Of a stretch of DNA of 64,000 nucleotides, positions 41,479-50,982 are shown one piece after another. The position numbers and the translations under genes are program-made. The notes beneath the pieces are model-generated. The model had not been told where the DNA came from. It searched no databases and saw only the letters and a list, made by a program, of their open reading frames with translations. Numbering within the stretch: the first letter of the stretch is position 1; every line of letters begins with the position of its first letter. Source of the stretch: Yeosuana marina (GTDB lineage: Bacteria > Bacteroidota > Bacteroidia > Flavobacteriales > Flavobacteriaceae); assembly GCF_011762485.1 (NCBI RefSeq), contig NZ_JAAKGI010000007.1, positions 248,001 through 312,000 of the forward strand. Reading direction: 5' to 3'.

Positions 41479-42090
41479 TTGGAAATAGAAGACACATACA
41501 AAACCATTGATAAGCCATCAAAAGAAGTGTTATTTAAAGATAAGAACAGTAAATTTTTTGGTTACGCATTTCCTGTATTTACCGAAGATGATGTTAAAAT
41601 TCATATAGAAAGTTTAAAGAAAACACATCACGCGGCAAGACATTGGTGTTACGCCTATCAGATAGGAACAGAAACCATTCAATTTAGAGCTAATGATGAT
41701 GGCGAGCCCAATAATTCTGCAGGAATGCCAATTTATGGACAAATACAATCTTTTGAAGTTACCAACATTTTAATTGTCGTTGTCCGTTACTTTGGTGGTG
41801 TTAAATTAGGTGTTGGCGGCTTAATTAATGCCTACAAAACGACCGCTCAATTAGCTTTGGAAAATTCTAAAATAAAAACAAAAACTATTAATATTAACTA
41901 TCTTATTACGTTTGAATACAAAAACATGAATAAGGTTATGCGTGTTATTAAGGAAAGAAACTTAAATGTTATTAACCAAAAATTAGAATTAAACTGTCAA
42001 ATCACTATTTCGGTGAGAAGAAAAGAAGCTGATTCAGTTTTTAAAACTTTTCAGAACATCTTTGAAGTATCCATAAAAACTTTAAACTAA
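41479..42090 (+). CDS. YigZ/IMPACT family protein
   Basis: The 203-residue protein has the UPF0029/IMPACT domain: SKFFGYAFPV, HHAARHWCYAY, DDGEPNNSAGMPI and VVVRYFGGVKLGVGGL. A C-terminal DUF1949-like ferredoxin fold follows. The family is linked to translation control or proteolysis but has no defined reaction. The start is TTG at 41479, two bases after the transporter stop. Its last four bases overlap the convergent thioesterase gene. Confidence 0.92.
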   Translation: MEIEDTYKTIDKPSKEVLFKDKNSKFFGYAFPVFTEDDVKIHIESLKKTHHAARHWCYAYQIGTETIQFRANDDGEPNNSAGMPIYGQIQSFEVTNILIVVVRYFGGVKLGVGGLINAYKTTAQLALENSKIKTKTININYLITFEYKNMNKVMRVIKERNLNVINQKLELNCQITISVRRKEADSVFKTFQNIFEVSIKTLN

Positions 42091-42485
42091 GCATCAATAA
42101 TATCTAAAATATATTTAGGTGCTCTTATAGGTCTATTTGTTTTCATGTCTATAAATACCAAAACCACTGTTGCCGTTGTAAGAATTTCCCCTTTCTCATT
42201 TGTGATTTCGTATTCAAATTCTATCTTAGCAGACGGTCTATTTTTTAGTTGAGTTTTTACATTAATAAGATCATCATAATGAGCTGGCCTTTTATAGTTT
42301 AGTGTCATAGAAATTACTGGAAGCATTATACCATTTTCTTCCATATTTTTATAGGAGATTCCCATTTTCCTCAACCACTCTATACGACCCATTTCTAGGT
42401 ATAAGGCATAGTTGCCGTGATAAACGACTCCCATCTGGTCAGTTTCACCATACCTCACTCTTATTTGAATTTCATCGAATTTCAT
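42087..42485 (-). CDS. Acyl-CoA thioesterase, 4HBT superfamily
   Basis: The 132-residue hotdog-fold protein has the 4HBT/YbgC hallmark RYGETDQMGVVYHGNY with the catalytic Asp in TDQMG. It hydrolyses short- or medium-chain acyl-CoA or acyl-ACP thioesters, and the exact substrate is not predictable. It is divergent from dnaA and convergent with the YigZ gene. Confidence 0.92.
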   Translation of the reverse strand: MKFDEIQIRVRYGETDQMGVVYHGNYALYLEMGRIEWLRKMGISYKNMEENGIMLPVISMTLNYKRPAHYDDLINVKTQLKNRPSAKIEFEYEITNEKGEILTTATVVLVFIDMKTNRPIRAPKYILDIIDA

Positions 42486-42670
42486 AGGGTTAATTAAATA
42501 TTTTTTTGTAGCTTCGGCTAGACAATAAACATGCGAAAATTTTTCTTAAAATTCAATAGTAAATGATTTTTTTTTTAAGAATTTTGTTCACATATTTGTC
42601 GAAGAATAAGGGGGATTTATAATTAGCTTCTCTTAAAAAAAACTAACCAACAAATCATAAATTAAAATTA

Positions 42671-44098
42671 ATGAGTTTAACTGCGGAATCGGTCTGGAAT
42701 AATTGTCTTGAATTTATAAAAGATAATATTCAACCGCAAGCTTACAAAACTTGGTTCGAACCAATTAAAGCAGTCAAACTTGCTGATAACGCATTAAGCA
42801 TTCAGGTACCTAGTAAATTCTTTTATGAATGGCTTGAAGAACATTATGTGAAAATATTAAAAGTATCATTAACCAAAGAATTAGGTGATAAAGCCAAACT
42901 TGTTTACATTATAAAAATGGAAAACACCTATGGCAACAAGCAACCGTTTACCGAAAAGATTCCTAGCTCAAACAGATCTTCTGTTAAATCACAAGAAGTT
43001 GACATTCCTTTAAACAATAAAAATCCTGAATTACGTAACCCTTTTGTTATCCCAGGAATTAGAAATGTAAAAATTGAATCTCAACTTAATCCAAATTACA
43101 GTTTTGAAAATTTTCTTGAAGGCGACTCTAATAGATTAGCTAGAAGTGCAGGGTTAGCTGTTGCTAATAAACCTGGAGGAACTTCATTTAATCCTCTATT
43201 AATTTTTGGAGGCGTTGGACTTGGAAAAACACATTTAGCGCATGCTATTGGTGTTGATATTAAAGATAAATATCCTGAAAAAACGGTTTTATATATCTCT
43301 GCCGAAAAGTTTACTCAGCAGTATATTGAATCCGTTAAAAAAAATAACCGAAATGATTTCATTCATTTCTACCAAATTATTGATGTCCTAATTATTGATG
43401 ATGTTCAATTTTTATCTGGGAAATCAGGAACGCAAGATGTATTCTTCCATATTTTTAATCACTTACACCAAAATGGCAAACAAGTTATATTAACAAGTGA
43501 TAAAGCACCTGTTGATATGCAAGATATTGAGCAACGATTATTATCTCGTTTCAAGTGGGGACTTTCTGCTGAATTACAAAATCCAGATTTCGAAACCAGA
43601 GTCTCTATATTAAAAAACAAATTATATCGTGACGGTGTAGAAATGCCTGATGATATTGTTGAATTCGTTGCCAAAAATATTAAAAGCAATGTTAGAGAAC
43701 TTGAAGGTGCTATTATATCTTTAATAGCTCAATCGTCTTTTAATAAAAAGGAAATCACCATTGATCTTGCGAGACAAATTGTTGAAAAATTTGTAAAAAA
43801 CACTAAGCGAGAAGTATCTATTGACTATATCCAAAAAATAGTTTCTGATTATTTTCAAATGGATATTGACACATTACAATCTAAAACAAGAAAACGCCAT
43901 ATTGTGCAAGCTAGACAATTGGCTATGTTTTTTGCCAAAAAATTCACCAAAGCATCCTTGGCAAGTATTGGATCTCAAATAGGAAAGAGAGATCACGCTA
44001 CCGTACTTCATGCTTGTAAAACCGTTGATAATTTATCATCAACCGATAAGCAGTTTAGAAAATATGTTGAGGATATAAGCAAAAAACTATCCTTATAA
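42671..44098 (+). CDS. dnaA: Chromosomal replication initiator protein DnaA
   Basis: The 475-residue protein has the N-terminal domain I (about 1-80), a linker, the AAA+ domain with Walker A FGGVGLGKT (about 179-187) and Walker B LIIDDVQFL, and the C-terminal DNA-binding domain with the KRDHATVLHACKTV signature. It is complete. I saw no cluster of TTATCCACA-type DnaA boxes in the adjacent spacers (42486-42670 and 44099-44110), so the window gives no sign that the origin is here. Confidence 0.97.
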   Translation: MSLTAESVWNNCLEFIKDNIQPQAYKTWFEPIKAVKLADNALSIQVPSKFFYEWLEEHYVKILKVSLTKELGDKAKLVYIIKMENTYGNKQPFTEKIPSSNRSSVKSQEVDIPLNNKNPELRNPFVIPGIRNVKIESQLNPNYSFENFLEGDSNRLARSAGLAVANKPGGTSFNPLLIFGGVGLGKTHLAHAIGVDIKDKYPEKTVLYISAEKFTQQYIESVKKNNRNDFIHFYQIIDVLIIDDVQFLSGKSGTQDVFFHIFNHLHQNGKQVILTSDKAPVDMQDIEQRLLSRFKWGLSAELQNPDFETRVSILKNKLYRDGVEMPDDIVEFVAKNIKSNVRELEGAIISLIAQSSFNKKEITIDLARQIVEKFVKNTKREVSIDYIQKIVSDYFQMDIDTLQSKTRKRHIVQARQLAMFFAKKFTKASLASIGSQIGKRDHATVLHACKTVDNLSSTDKQFRKYVEDISKKLSL

Positions 44099-44110
44099 AT
44101 TTCATTTAAA

Positions 44111-44563
44111 ATGACTAAAATTTTAATGGTTTGTTTGGGAAATATTTGCCGTTCTCCATTAGCCGAAGGCATTTTAAGATCGAAGCTTCCAGATGATAAA
44201 TACATTGTTGATTCTGCTGGTACTGCCAATTATCATATAGGCGCTACTCCAGACAAACGCTCAATTGCTGTAGCTAAAAAATACGGAATTGATATTTCAA
44301 ACTTAAAAGGCAGGCAATTTAGTGTTAAAGACTTTGATGATTTTGATGTGATATATGTTATGGATGAGTCTAACTACAATAACGTTCTATCGCTTGCCAG
44401 AAATGAGCATGACTCGTCTAAAGTCAAACTTATTTTAAACGAAGTGTATCCAAATAAAAACTTTGATGTACCAGACCCTTATTACGGCGGTGAACAAGGT
44501 TTTGAAAATGTTTACAATATGCTTAATGAAGCTTGCACTCGTATTGCAGATAGATTGGTTTAA
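44111..44563 (+). CDS. Low-molecular-weight protein-tyrosine-phosphatase
   Basis: The 150-residue enzyme has the signature CLGNICRS with nucleophile Cys8 and Arg14, and the general acid loop VPDPYYGG. It removes phosphate from tyrosine residues or small aryl phosphates. It starts 12 bases after dnaA and may share its transcript, a common arrangement in Flavobacteriaceae. Confidence 0.94.
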   Translation: MTKILMVCLGNICRSPLAEGILRSKLPDDKYIVDSAGTANYHIGATPDKRSIAVAKKYGIDISNLKGRQFSVKDFDDFDVIYVMDESNYNNVLSLARNEHDSSKVKLILNEVYPNKNFDVPDPYYGGEQGFENVYNMLNEACTRIADRLV

Positions 44564-44613
44564 ACTATCTTTCTACTTAAAAATTTATTATTTTTATTTT
44601 CTAAATTATATCT

Positions 44614-45330
44614 ATGGATCCTGCAAAAGGAAAGCTATACCTTATACCTACAACTTTAGGAGATAATGAACCTTTAGAAGTTTTGCCTATATCTGTAAAA
44701 AAAGTTATTGAGCAAACTAATACATATATTGTAGAAAACGAAAAAACAGCAAGGCGCTTCATAAAAAAAATTAGTTCTGGAAAACAACAATCTACTTTAG
44801 AAATTTTTTTGCTGAACAAATTTACCAATGCCAGTATATTGCCGGAGTTTTTACAACCATGCTTAAATGGTATTAATGTAGGATTACTATCTGAAGCTGG
44901 TTGCCCTGGCATTGCAGATCCTGGTGCCGACATTGTTAAATTAGCACACCAAAATAATATAAAGGTAATCCCTCTGGTTGGACCATCATCAATACTTATG
45001 GCTATGATGAGTTCTGGAATGAATGGCCAAAGTTTTACTTTTAATGGTTATTTACCAATTGATAAAAACGAGCGAAAAAATGAAATAAAACGTTTAGAAC
45101 GCTTATCATTTGAACAAAATCAGTCACAAATTTTTATTGAGACACCATACAGAAACAATAAAATGTTAGAAGATATTTGTAATGTATTAGGAGACAATAC
45201 TCGTGTTTGTGTTGCATGCGATATTACATTACCAACTGAATTTATTAAAACTAAACCGGTAAGTGAGTGGAAAAAAAATATGGTAGACCTACATAAGAGA
45301 CCTACCATATTTATTATTCACAAAAATTAA
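44614..45330 (+). CDS. SAM-dependent methyltransferase, RsmI/tetrapyrrole methylase family
   Basis: The 238-residue protein has the RsmI-like features LYLIPTTLGDNEP, SEAGCPGIADPGAD (about 92-105), PLVGPSSILMAMMSSG and FNGYLP. It probably 2'-O-methylates the 16S rRNA, as RsmI does, though Bacteroidota carry more than one member of this family, so the symbol is left open. An 11-bp inverted repeat sits within its last 55 bases. Confidence 0.85.
   Translation: MDPAKGKLYLIPTTLGDNEPLEVLPISVKKVIEQTNTYIVENEKTARRFIKKISSGKQQSTLEIFLLNKFTNASILPEFLQPCLNGINVGLLSEAGCPGIADPGADIVKLAHQNNIKVIPLVGPSSILMAMMSSGMNGQSFTFNGYLPIDKNERKNEIKRLERLSFEQNQSQIFIETPYRNNKMLEDICNVLGDNTRVCVACDITLPTEFIKTKPVSEWKKNMVDLHKRPTIFIIHKN
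45276..45312. terminator. Possible intragenic terminator at the end of the RsmI-like gene
   Basis: A perfect 11-bp inverted repeat (45276-45286 with 45302-45312) has a 15-base loop, is flanked by an A run, and lies inside the coding sequence three codons from its practical end. The convergent genes have only a three-base gap, so a terminator embedded in the coding ends is plausible. Confidence 0.4.
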
Positions 45331-45333
45331 TTC

Positions 45334-45999
45334 TTAAACCGATGTTGCTTTAGCCTTTTTGTTAGGCTTTAAAAAAGAGGTGTCATATCCTGCAAATTTT
45401 TTCATATAATACTGTATTGTAGTACCATATGCATCTGCAAAAGTGTCTTCACCATAGCTTCTTAAATAATGTTTTACGCTACCAGGACCCGCTAAATGGG
45501 CTGCGGCTAAAATTCCGGATTCCGTAATAATTGTGCCATTAATTTTTTTGCCTACAAACCTTTTAATATCGCGTCTTAAAATCCACTTATTACGTTCTGC
45601 ATTAGCTATAAACGCTTTTTCTTGAAGTTCTGGATTATTTAAAAACTCTTCGGTATCATAAATTCCAAGCAACTTTAAAGTACCTCTTCCAAATTGATAT
45701 TTACCTAAATAACCTAAACTGTTAACGGTAAAGTAGTCTCCGCGAGACTCTTTGAAAGCTAAGGCTTCTTTAAATCCTACAAACGACTTACCTAGGTATG
45801 GAGAGTACGGTTTGTTTGAGTTCAATAATGCTAAGTCACTAGTGTTAGTTCCTGCATCTTGGCTTACTGTGTAATTTAATACTAAGCCAGCTGTTGAGTA
45901 TTTACTCGAGTCAATCGTTTTATTTGATGAAAACGATGTATACAATAAAATGCATATTGTAAGTACGAGGGTTAAATAACTTGCAATATTTTTTTTCAT
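45334..45999 (-). CDS. Lysozyme-like / transglycosylase-like secreted protein
   Basis: The 221-residue protein has an N-terminal membrane segment or signal (about 6-24) followed by a lysozyme-like domain. The probable catalytic Glu84 lies in FKESRGDY, then SLGYLGKYQFG and AAAHLAGPGSV follow, as in SLT-fold enzymes. It may cleave peptidoglycan in the periplasm. Identification rests on motif shape only. The upstream spacer is the longest uncoding stretch but one in the window. Confidence 0.65.
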   Translation of the reverse strand: MKKNIASYLTLVLTICILLYTSFSSNKTIDSSKYSTAGLVLNYTVSQDAGTNTSDLALLNSNKPYSPYLGKSFVGFKEALAFKESRGDYFTVNSLGYLGKYQFGRGTLKLLGIYDTEEFLNNPELQEKAFIANAERNKWILRRDIKRFVGKKINGTIITESGILAAAHLAGPGSVKHYLRSYGEDTFADAYGTTIQYYMKKFAGYDTSFLKPNKKAKATSV

Positions 46000-46773
46000 A
46001 ACCTTTAAATTTCTTTGGGAGATTTAAAAAAAACATCCCTCAAAATTTGAGCGTGCAAAATTACACCTTTTTTTAATTAATTCAAAATTACTCGTTTATG
46101 TGCTATTTTTAATGGTATAACAGATGAAATACACCTCTTTTTATACTAATTTCTTGGGGAGAAAATGAAACTTTTACAATGTTTAAATTACTAAAATCGA
46201 CTTCAAAATATATGATTTGTTTTAATAAAATTCAAATTTACGTTAAAACTTAAGTGGAACAACCTTTACCTCTGATTATTTGTTAACAGTTGATTGTCAA
46301 TATCTTTCGCTCTAACAAGCATAGCTTTTACCCCAAAATATTTAATTATGTAAAGCCATTTTTGGTATTCTACCCTGTTTAAAGAACGTATACCGATTAG
46401 CATTCAACCAGTAATTTTCCGATTATAGCTTTCAATAACTGTTCCATAAACCTTTTTTCTATACTTTTCATGACTTTATGACTCATACTTTGCCTACTAA
46501 AAAGCGAGTTTTAAGGGTGATTCTTCTTAAAACGGTAATAACTCTTGTAAAATTCATAGTCATCTATTCTGTCCAATGCTAGGATAGCATTACATTAAAC
46601 CAGTTTACAACTATTGCGAAGTGAAGATTTTGTTGTTTATTTTGAAAACAATAATATTAATCCATGTGTAATCAAAGAATCACATGAAATTAAAAATAAT
46701 TAAGTTTAAATTTAGAAAAGGACAATGTGATACTTAAAAAAAGTACATCCCCATGAATATTAATCAAAAAGAT
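46000..46773. other. Long intergenic region with possible decayed coding sequence
   Basis: No intact gene is seen in these 774 bases. On the minus strand, between about 46500 and 46266, two overlapping frames read for 28-60 codons with few stops (one starts MSHKVMKSIEK at 46486, another ends LVRAKDIDNQLLTNNQR at 46266). They look like pieces of a broken gene joined by a frameshift, but I cannot name it. An 8-bp inverted repeat lies at 46508-46533. The rest is AT-rich and featureless. Confidence 0.35.
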
Positions 46774-47817
46774 CTATTTATTTATACCTTCCGAAGATAA
46801 GTATCTTTGATAGGCTCTTGCATTGACATTATGCTGTGACAATGTTTTAGCAAACTTATGATATCCTAATTTAGTGGCATCAGCAGCAAAATAGTAATAC
46901 GAATGCTTTTCATAATTTAAAACCGCATCAATGGCTGATACATCTGGCATGGTTATAAGACCTGGAGGTAATCCTGCATGTTTATAGGTGTTATATGGTG
47001 AATCAATTTCTTTGTGTACATTTAGTACTCGTCTTATAACCGTATTCTTATATTTTGGTAATTGATAGGCTGCAAATTTTATAGTGGGATCTGCTTGCAA
47101 AGGCATCCCTACTTTTAACCGATTAATATACACGCCTGCAATTCTTGGTTGCTCATCGGATTGTTTAGATTCTTCATGAACTATAGATGCCAAAGTGATA
47201 ACTTGTGATGGGTTAAGACCAATTGCTTCCGCCTTTTTTATTCGTTCATCATTCCAGAAATGCTTATATTCTTTAAGCATCCTATCTCTAAATTGTTCTG
47301 CAGATGTATTCCAGAAAAATTCATAGCTATTAGGAATATACATACCCAATGCAGTTGCTTTATTAAACTTGTTTTTAGTTAAAAATGACTCATCAAACAT
47401 TGCCTGAACTAATGACAGACTATCAGCTTCAATTTGTGAGCTAACTCGACCCGCTAATTTTTCAATAGTTTCCTGATTATTAAATGACACTTTTATCGGT
47501 ATATTTTTACTTCGGATGGAATTAATAATATCATTATTACTCATTCCTTTTTTGATAATATACCTACCGGCTTTTACATTGTTAACATACTGTTTTCTTT
47601 TTGCAAGTGCATCAAACATATCGATATCTTTCAACAAAGGTTTAAGTTGTTCTCTCACATCATCATAAGTTGAATTTGTTGGAATATATATGTAAGCACG
47701 TTCGTTATTAAATGCCGTATTAGGTTTCAGCATAGCATTATAAACAAAGTAAGCAAAGTAGGCTGCCACAACTAAACCTAAAAGCACAATGGCAAGAAGT
47801 ATTTTTTTAAAGTACAT
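46774..47817 (-). CDS. mltG: Endolytic murein transglycosylase MltG
   Basis: MltG cuts nascent peptidoglycan strands at the inner membrane and limits their length. The 347-residue protein has one N-terminal membrane helix (about 7-27), a LysM-like part, and the YceG domain. The active-site region is ASIVHEESKQ (conserved Glu216) followed by RIAGVYINRLKVGMPLQADPT. It directly follows the GNAT gene with no gap, in a dapF-GNAT-mltG operon. Confidence 0.95.
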   Translation of the reverse strand: MYFKKILLAIVLLGLVVAAYFAYFVYNAMLKPNTAFNNERAYIYIPTNSTYDDVREQLKPLLKDIDMFDALAKRKQYVNNVKAGRYIIKKGMSNNDIINSIRSKNIPIKVSFNNQETIEKLAGRVSSQIEADSLSLVQAMFDESFLTKNKFNKATALGMYIPNSYEFFWNTSAEQFRDRMLKEYKHFWNDERIKKAEAIGLNPSQVITLASIVHEESKQSDEQPRIAGVYINRLKVGMPLQADPTIKFAAYQLPKYKNTVIRRVLNVHKEIDSPYNTYKHAGLPPGLITMPDVSAIDAVLNYEKHSYYYFAADATKLGYHKFAKTLSQHNVNARAYQRYLSSEGINK

Positions 47818-48342
47818 TTAATTATTTAATAGTTGATACAAATATTCGTTTTTAAAACCGCCATCGCTATAGTTCCAATCTTTCTTTAATCCAATTTTAA
47901 TAAATCCCTGACTTTCGAACAATTTTATACTGGCCGAATTATCTTCTGAAATATTACAATATAGTTGATGCAAAGCTAAATGCGTAAAGCTATAATCAAT
48001 CAATAACTTTAATGACTCACGTCCATAACCTAGTTGTCTATCTTTTGATTCTTTTACTAAAATCCCCACACCTGCTCTACCATTTTTAAAATCAAAATCA
48101 AACAAGTCTATCATTCCTAAAGGCGCGTCATTATAGTTAGAAATAACCAACCGCAATTGCTTTACTTCAAAAATATCTTTATGTGAATGCTCTATATATT
48201 GTTTAATCAAAAATTTAGAATAAGGTGTTATCGTATTACTAATCTCCCAAATAGATTCATCGTTTTCAATCGTATGAATAAACTCTAAATCTTCTGGCTC
48301 TAAGGCACGTAAATAAATATGTTCTCCTTTTAAAGTAATCAT
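47818..48342 (-). CDS. GNAT acetyltransferase, RimJ/RimL-like
   Basis: The 174-residue protein opens with ITLKGEHIYLRALEPEDLEF and has a GNAT core with SKDRQLGYGRESLKLLIDYSF and NISEDNSASIKLFESQGF, as in RimJ/RimL-type enzymes. The acceptor (ribosomal protein N-terminus or small amine) is unknown. It overlaps dapF by four bases and abuts mltG. Confidence 0.9.
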   Translation of the reverse strand: MITLKGEHIYLRALEPEDLEFIHTIENDESIWEISNTITPYSKFLIKQYIEHSHKDIFEVKQLRLVISNYNDAPLGMIDLFDFDFKNGRAGVGILVKESKDRQLGYGRESLKLLIDYSFTHLALHQLYCNISEDNSASIKLFESQGFIKIGLKKDWNYSDGGFKNEYLYQLLNN

Positions 48343-49112
48343 ATAACTCCTTTATAAACAAATGTTGCTGGTCCTATGAGGCATACATTATTATATGAAT
48401 CACCTTCTTTAGCAAAAGACACCCGCAAATTACCTCCTTGTGTTTGTAAGGTAACTAGATTTTGATTGGTTTCTCCTAAATAACTCATAGCAAGAGCTAC
48501 AGCAGTCACGCCTGTTCCACAAGATAAGGTTTCATCTTCAACGCCTCTTTCATAAGTTCTAACGGCAAATGTTGCATCAGATATTTTTTTTACAAAATTG
48601 ACATTACTACCGGCTTCATTATAGGGCGCTCCATATCTTATTTGTGCTCCTTTAGTCTTTATATCAAAATCTTCAATATGCTCTTCAAACTGCACATGAT
48701 GTGGGGAACCGGTATTTAAAAAAACGTGTTTTTCATGTTTTTCAATAGTAGTTACATCTTGCATTTGCAGCTTTACAATACCGTTTTCAATCTCTGCACG
48801 ATGTAAACCATCAATAGCTTCAAAAGCAGCTCTGTCAGTAACAATTCCTAATTGTTTAGCAAAAGCCACTAAACAACGACCACCATTACCACACATAGTG
48901 CTCTCATTTCCATCTGCATTGTAATAGACCATTTTAAAATCTAATTTCGGATGATTTTCAAGTAAAATCAACCCATCTGCACCTATGCCAAAACGTCTGT
49001 CGCACAAGTAAGCGATGTGTTTGGTATCTTTTTTGTTAAACGATTCCTTACGATTATCAATCATCACAAAATCGTTTCCTGTTCCTTGATATTTATAAAA
49101 TGTCTGTTGCAT
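48339..49112 (-). CDS. dapF: Diaminopimelate epimerase
   Basis: DapF converts LL- to meso-diaminopimelate for lysine and cell-wall synthesis. The 257-residue enzyme has the two catalytic cysteines, Cys74 in STMCGNGGR and Cys198 in TLSCGTGV. I start at the ATG at 49112 (MQQTFYKYQGTGND), four codons inside a longer frame that begins with TTG. The enzyme is placed with mltG, which fits a cell-wall theme. Confidence 0.95.
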   Translation of the reverse strand: MQQTFYKYQGTGNDFVMIDNRKESFNKKDTKHIAYLCDRRFGIGADGLILLENHPKLDFKMVYYNADGNESTMCGNGGRCLVAFAKQLGIVTDRAAFEAIDGLHRAEIENGIVKLQMQDVTTIEKHEKHVFLNTGSPHHVQFEEHIEDFDIKTKGAQIRYGAPYNEAGSNVNFVKKISDATFAVRTYERGVEDETLSCGTGVTAVALAMSYLGETNQNLVTLQTQGGNLRVSFAKEGDSYNNVCLIGPATFVYKGVI

Positions 49113-49271
49113 AATTAAGGGCAAATATATAAATATTAAACCGGTTTTTATGTTGTTAAATAGTCGTTAAAGTTGGCGTTAAAAATCGTTAAAAGAAAAT
49201 AAGCGATTCAATAAATATTTAATTTTAATCGTTAATTAGTTTTTAAAACCAATAAATTTAAAACATATATA

Positions 49272-50681
49272 ATGAAAAAAATTTTAACTCTAGTATTAGT
49301 TTCAGCATTAGGAGGTGTTTTAACACTAGGTGCTTACAAGTATTTTTTAGAAGGAAACAAAAATGTTGTTTTATCGACAGCTGAATCAAACCCTTCGTTT
49401 GTCCAGACGAATAATGTAAGTAACGCAAAGGTTGCTTATGAAGCTCCAGACCTGACAGTTGCCGCTGAAAACAGTATTAATACAGTAGTACACGTTAAAA
49501 ATTTATCTGTTAGTGATGGCCAAATGACTATTCAAGATTTATTTATGGGAAGGCATCCACAACAAGCACAAATCGGCTCAGGCTCAGGTGTTATTATTAC
49601 AGCTGATGGATACATTATTACTAATAATCATGTTATTGACAATTCACAAGAATTATCAGTTACTTTAAACAATAACAAAACGTACGAGGCTAAAATTATA
49701 GGATCAGACCCTAAAACAGATATTGCCCTTATAAAAATTGATGCTGATGAAGATTTACCATATGCTACATTTGGCGACTCGGACCAAGCAAAAATAGGTG
49801 AATGGGTATTGGCCGTTGGAAACCCTTTTAATTTAACTTCTACAGTAACAGCAGGTATTATAAGTGCTAAATCAAGAAGCTTAGACCCTTCAGGAAATCA
49901 CACCCAATCGTTTATTCAAACAGATGCTGCCGTAAATCCTGGTAATTCTGGTGGCGCATTGGTAAACACTGAAGGCGAACTAATAGGTATCAATACTGCT
50001 ATTACATCACAGACAGGATCTTATATAGGTTATTCTTTTGCGGTACCAAGCAATATTGCAAGAAAAGTAATTGAAGATATTATGGAGTATGGTAATGTTC
50101 AAAATGGTGTTTTAGGTGTTACCGGCGGCGCTCTTAACAGTGCTTTTGCCAAAGAAATTGGTATTGATGAAACGGAAGGCTTTTATGTTCAAAGTGTCAT
50201 GGAAGATTCTGGAGCAGAAAAAGCAGGTATTAAAAACGGTGATATTATTAAAGAAATTGACGGTTTAAAAATTTCAAAATTTTCAGATTTAAGTGGGCAT
50301 TTAAGTACAAAACGTCCTGATGATGTTGTAAATGTTGTACTACTGAGAGATGGAAGTTCAAAAACACTGTCCGTTGTGTTAACAAAAAACAACACCTTTA
50401 CCTTGCCAATGGTTGGTCAAGTAAAAAATGCTAAAAAGGAAGATTTAAAGAAATTTAAAGTTTCTAATGGTATTAAAATTGTTCAATTAGATAGTAAATA
50501 TGCTGATTATTGGATAAATAATGGTGTTAAAGAAGGCTCTATTATTACAGCTATTAACGATGAAAAAATAGAAACTGTTGATGATGCGCAAAAAATTATT
50601 AAAAACAGATCGTCTTATGATCCTTTAAGAATTGAACTTATTAATACAAATGGCGAAAAAGAACGCTATAATTTTAGATAA
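49272..50681 (+). CDS. HtrA/DegP-type periplasmic serine protease
   Basis: The 469-residue protein has an N-terminal signal or anchor (about 1-24) and a trypsin-like domain with catalytic His120, Asp150 and Ser226 (NNHVID, KTDIALI, GNSGG). Two PDZ domains follow (about 275-365 and 380-465). It degrades or refolds misfolded envelope proteins. It is monocistronic and ends at a strong terminator. Confidence 0.95.
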   Translation: MKKILTLVLVSALGGVLTLGAYKYFLEGNKNVVLSTAESNPSFVQTNNVSNAKVAYEAPDLTVAAENSINTVVHVKNLSVSDGQMTIQDLFMGRHPQQAQIGSGSGVIITADGYIITNNHVIDNSQELSVTLNNNKTYEAKIIGSDPKTDIALIKIDADEDLPYATFGDSDQAKIGEWVLAVGNPFNLTSTVTAGIISAKSRSLDPSGNHTQSFIQTDAAVNPGNSGGALVNTEGELIGINTAITSQTGSYIGYSFAVPSNIARKVIEDIMEYGNVQNGVLGVTGGALNSAFAKEIGIDETEGFYVQSVMEDSGAEKAGIKNGDIIKEIDGLKISKFSDLSGHLSTKRPDDVVNVVLLRDGSSKTLSVVLTKNNTFTLPMVGQVKNAKKEDLKKFKVSNGIKIVQLDSKYADYWINNGVKEGSIITAINDEKIETVDDAQKIIKNRSSYDPLRIELINTNGEKERYNFR

Positions 50682-50706
50682 TAACTGTAAATAATCTAAA
50701 TTAATT

Positions 50707-50744
50707 TAACCCTCTTTGAAGAAAATCAAAGAGGGTTATTTTTT
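50707..50744 (+). terminator. Rho-independent terminator of the HtrA gene
   Basis: A perfect 13-bp inverted repeat (50707-50719 with 50726-50738) with a 6-base loop is followed by six T residues. Confidence 0.9.
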
Positions 50745-50869
50745 AAATAAATCTTTGGTTTAACAATGAACTAGTTTTAGTTATTAAATTGCCAAAAGCA
50801 TAAAATATATTATCAAAAATTTGACGCTATATCTATTTAAAAAAATAAACATCCAAACTTTTACACCTA

Positions 50870-50893
50870 CCGTATATATTTTAGCCGTATATA
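50870..50893. repeat. Short direct repeat upstream of the coiled-coil membrane protein
   Basis: CCGTATATA occurs at 50870-50878 and again at 50885-50893, 15 bases apart, about 90-110 bases before the next start codon. It could be a regulator binding site. The remainder of the 301-base gap 50682-50982 shows only the terminator and AT-rich DNA. Confidence 0.35.
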
Positions 50894-50982
50894 GTGAGGC
50901 TTTTTGTTAATTTTTAAACCAAATACTTAACTATATTTTTTAACTTCGTAACATTATTTTTAATACAAAAATCAAACCTACC

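Noticed and set aside
42486..42670. Replication origin next to dnaA
   Set aside because: Apart from one weak resemblance (TTGTTCACA), no cluster of DnaA boxes or AT-rich repeat array is visible in the spacers around dnaA.
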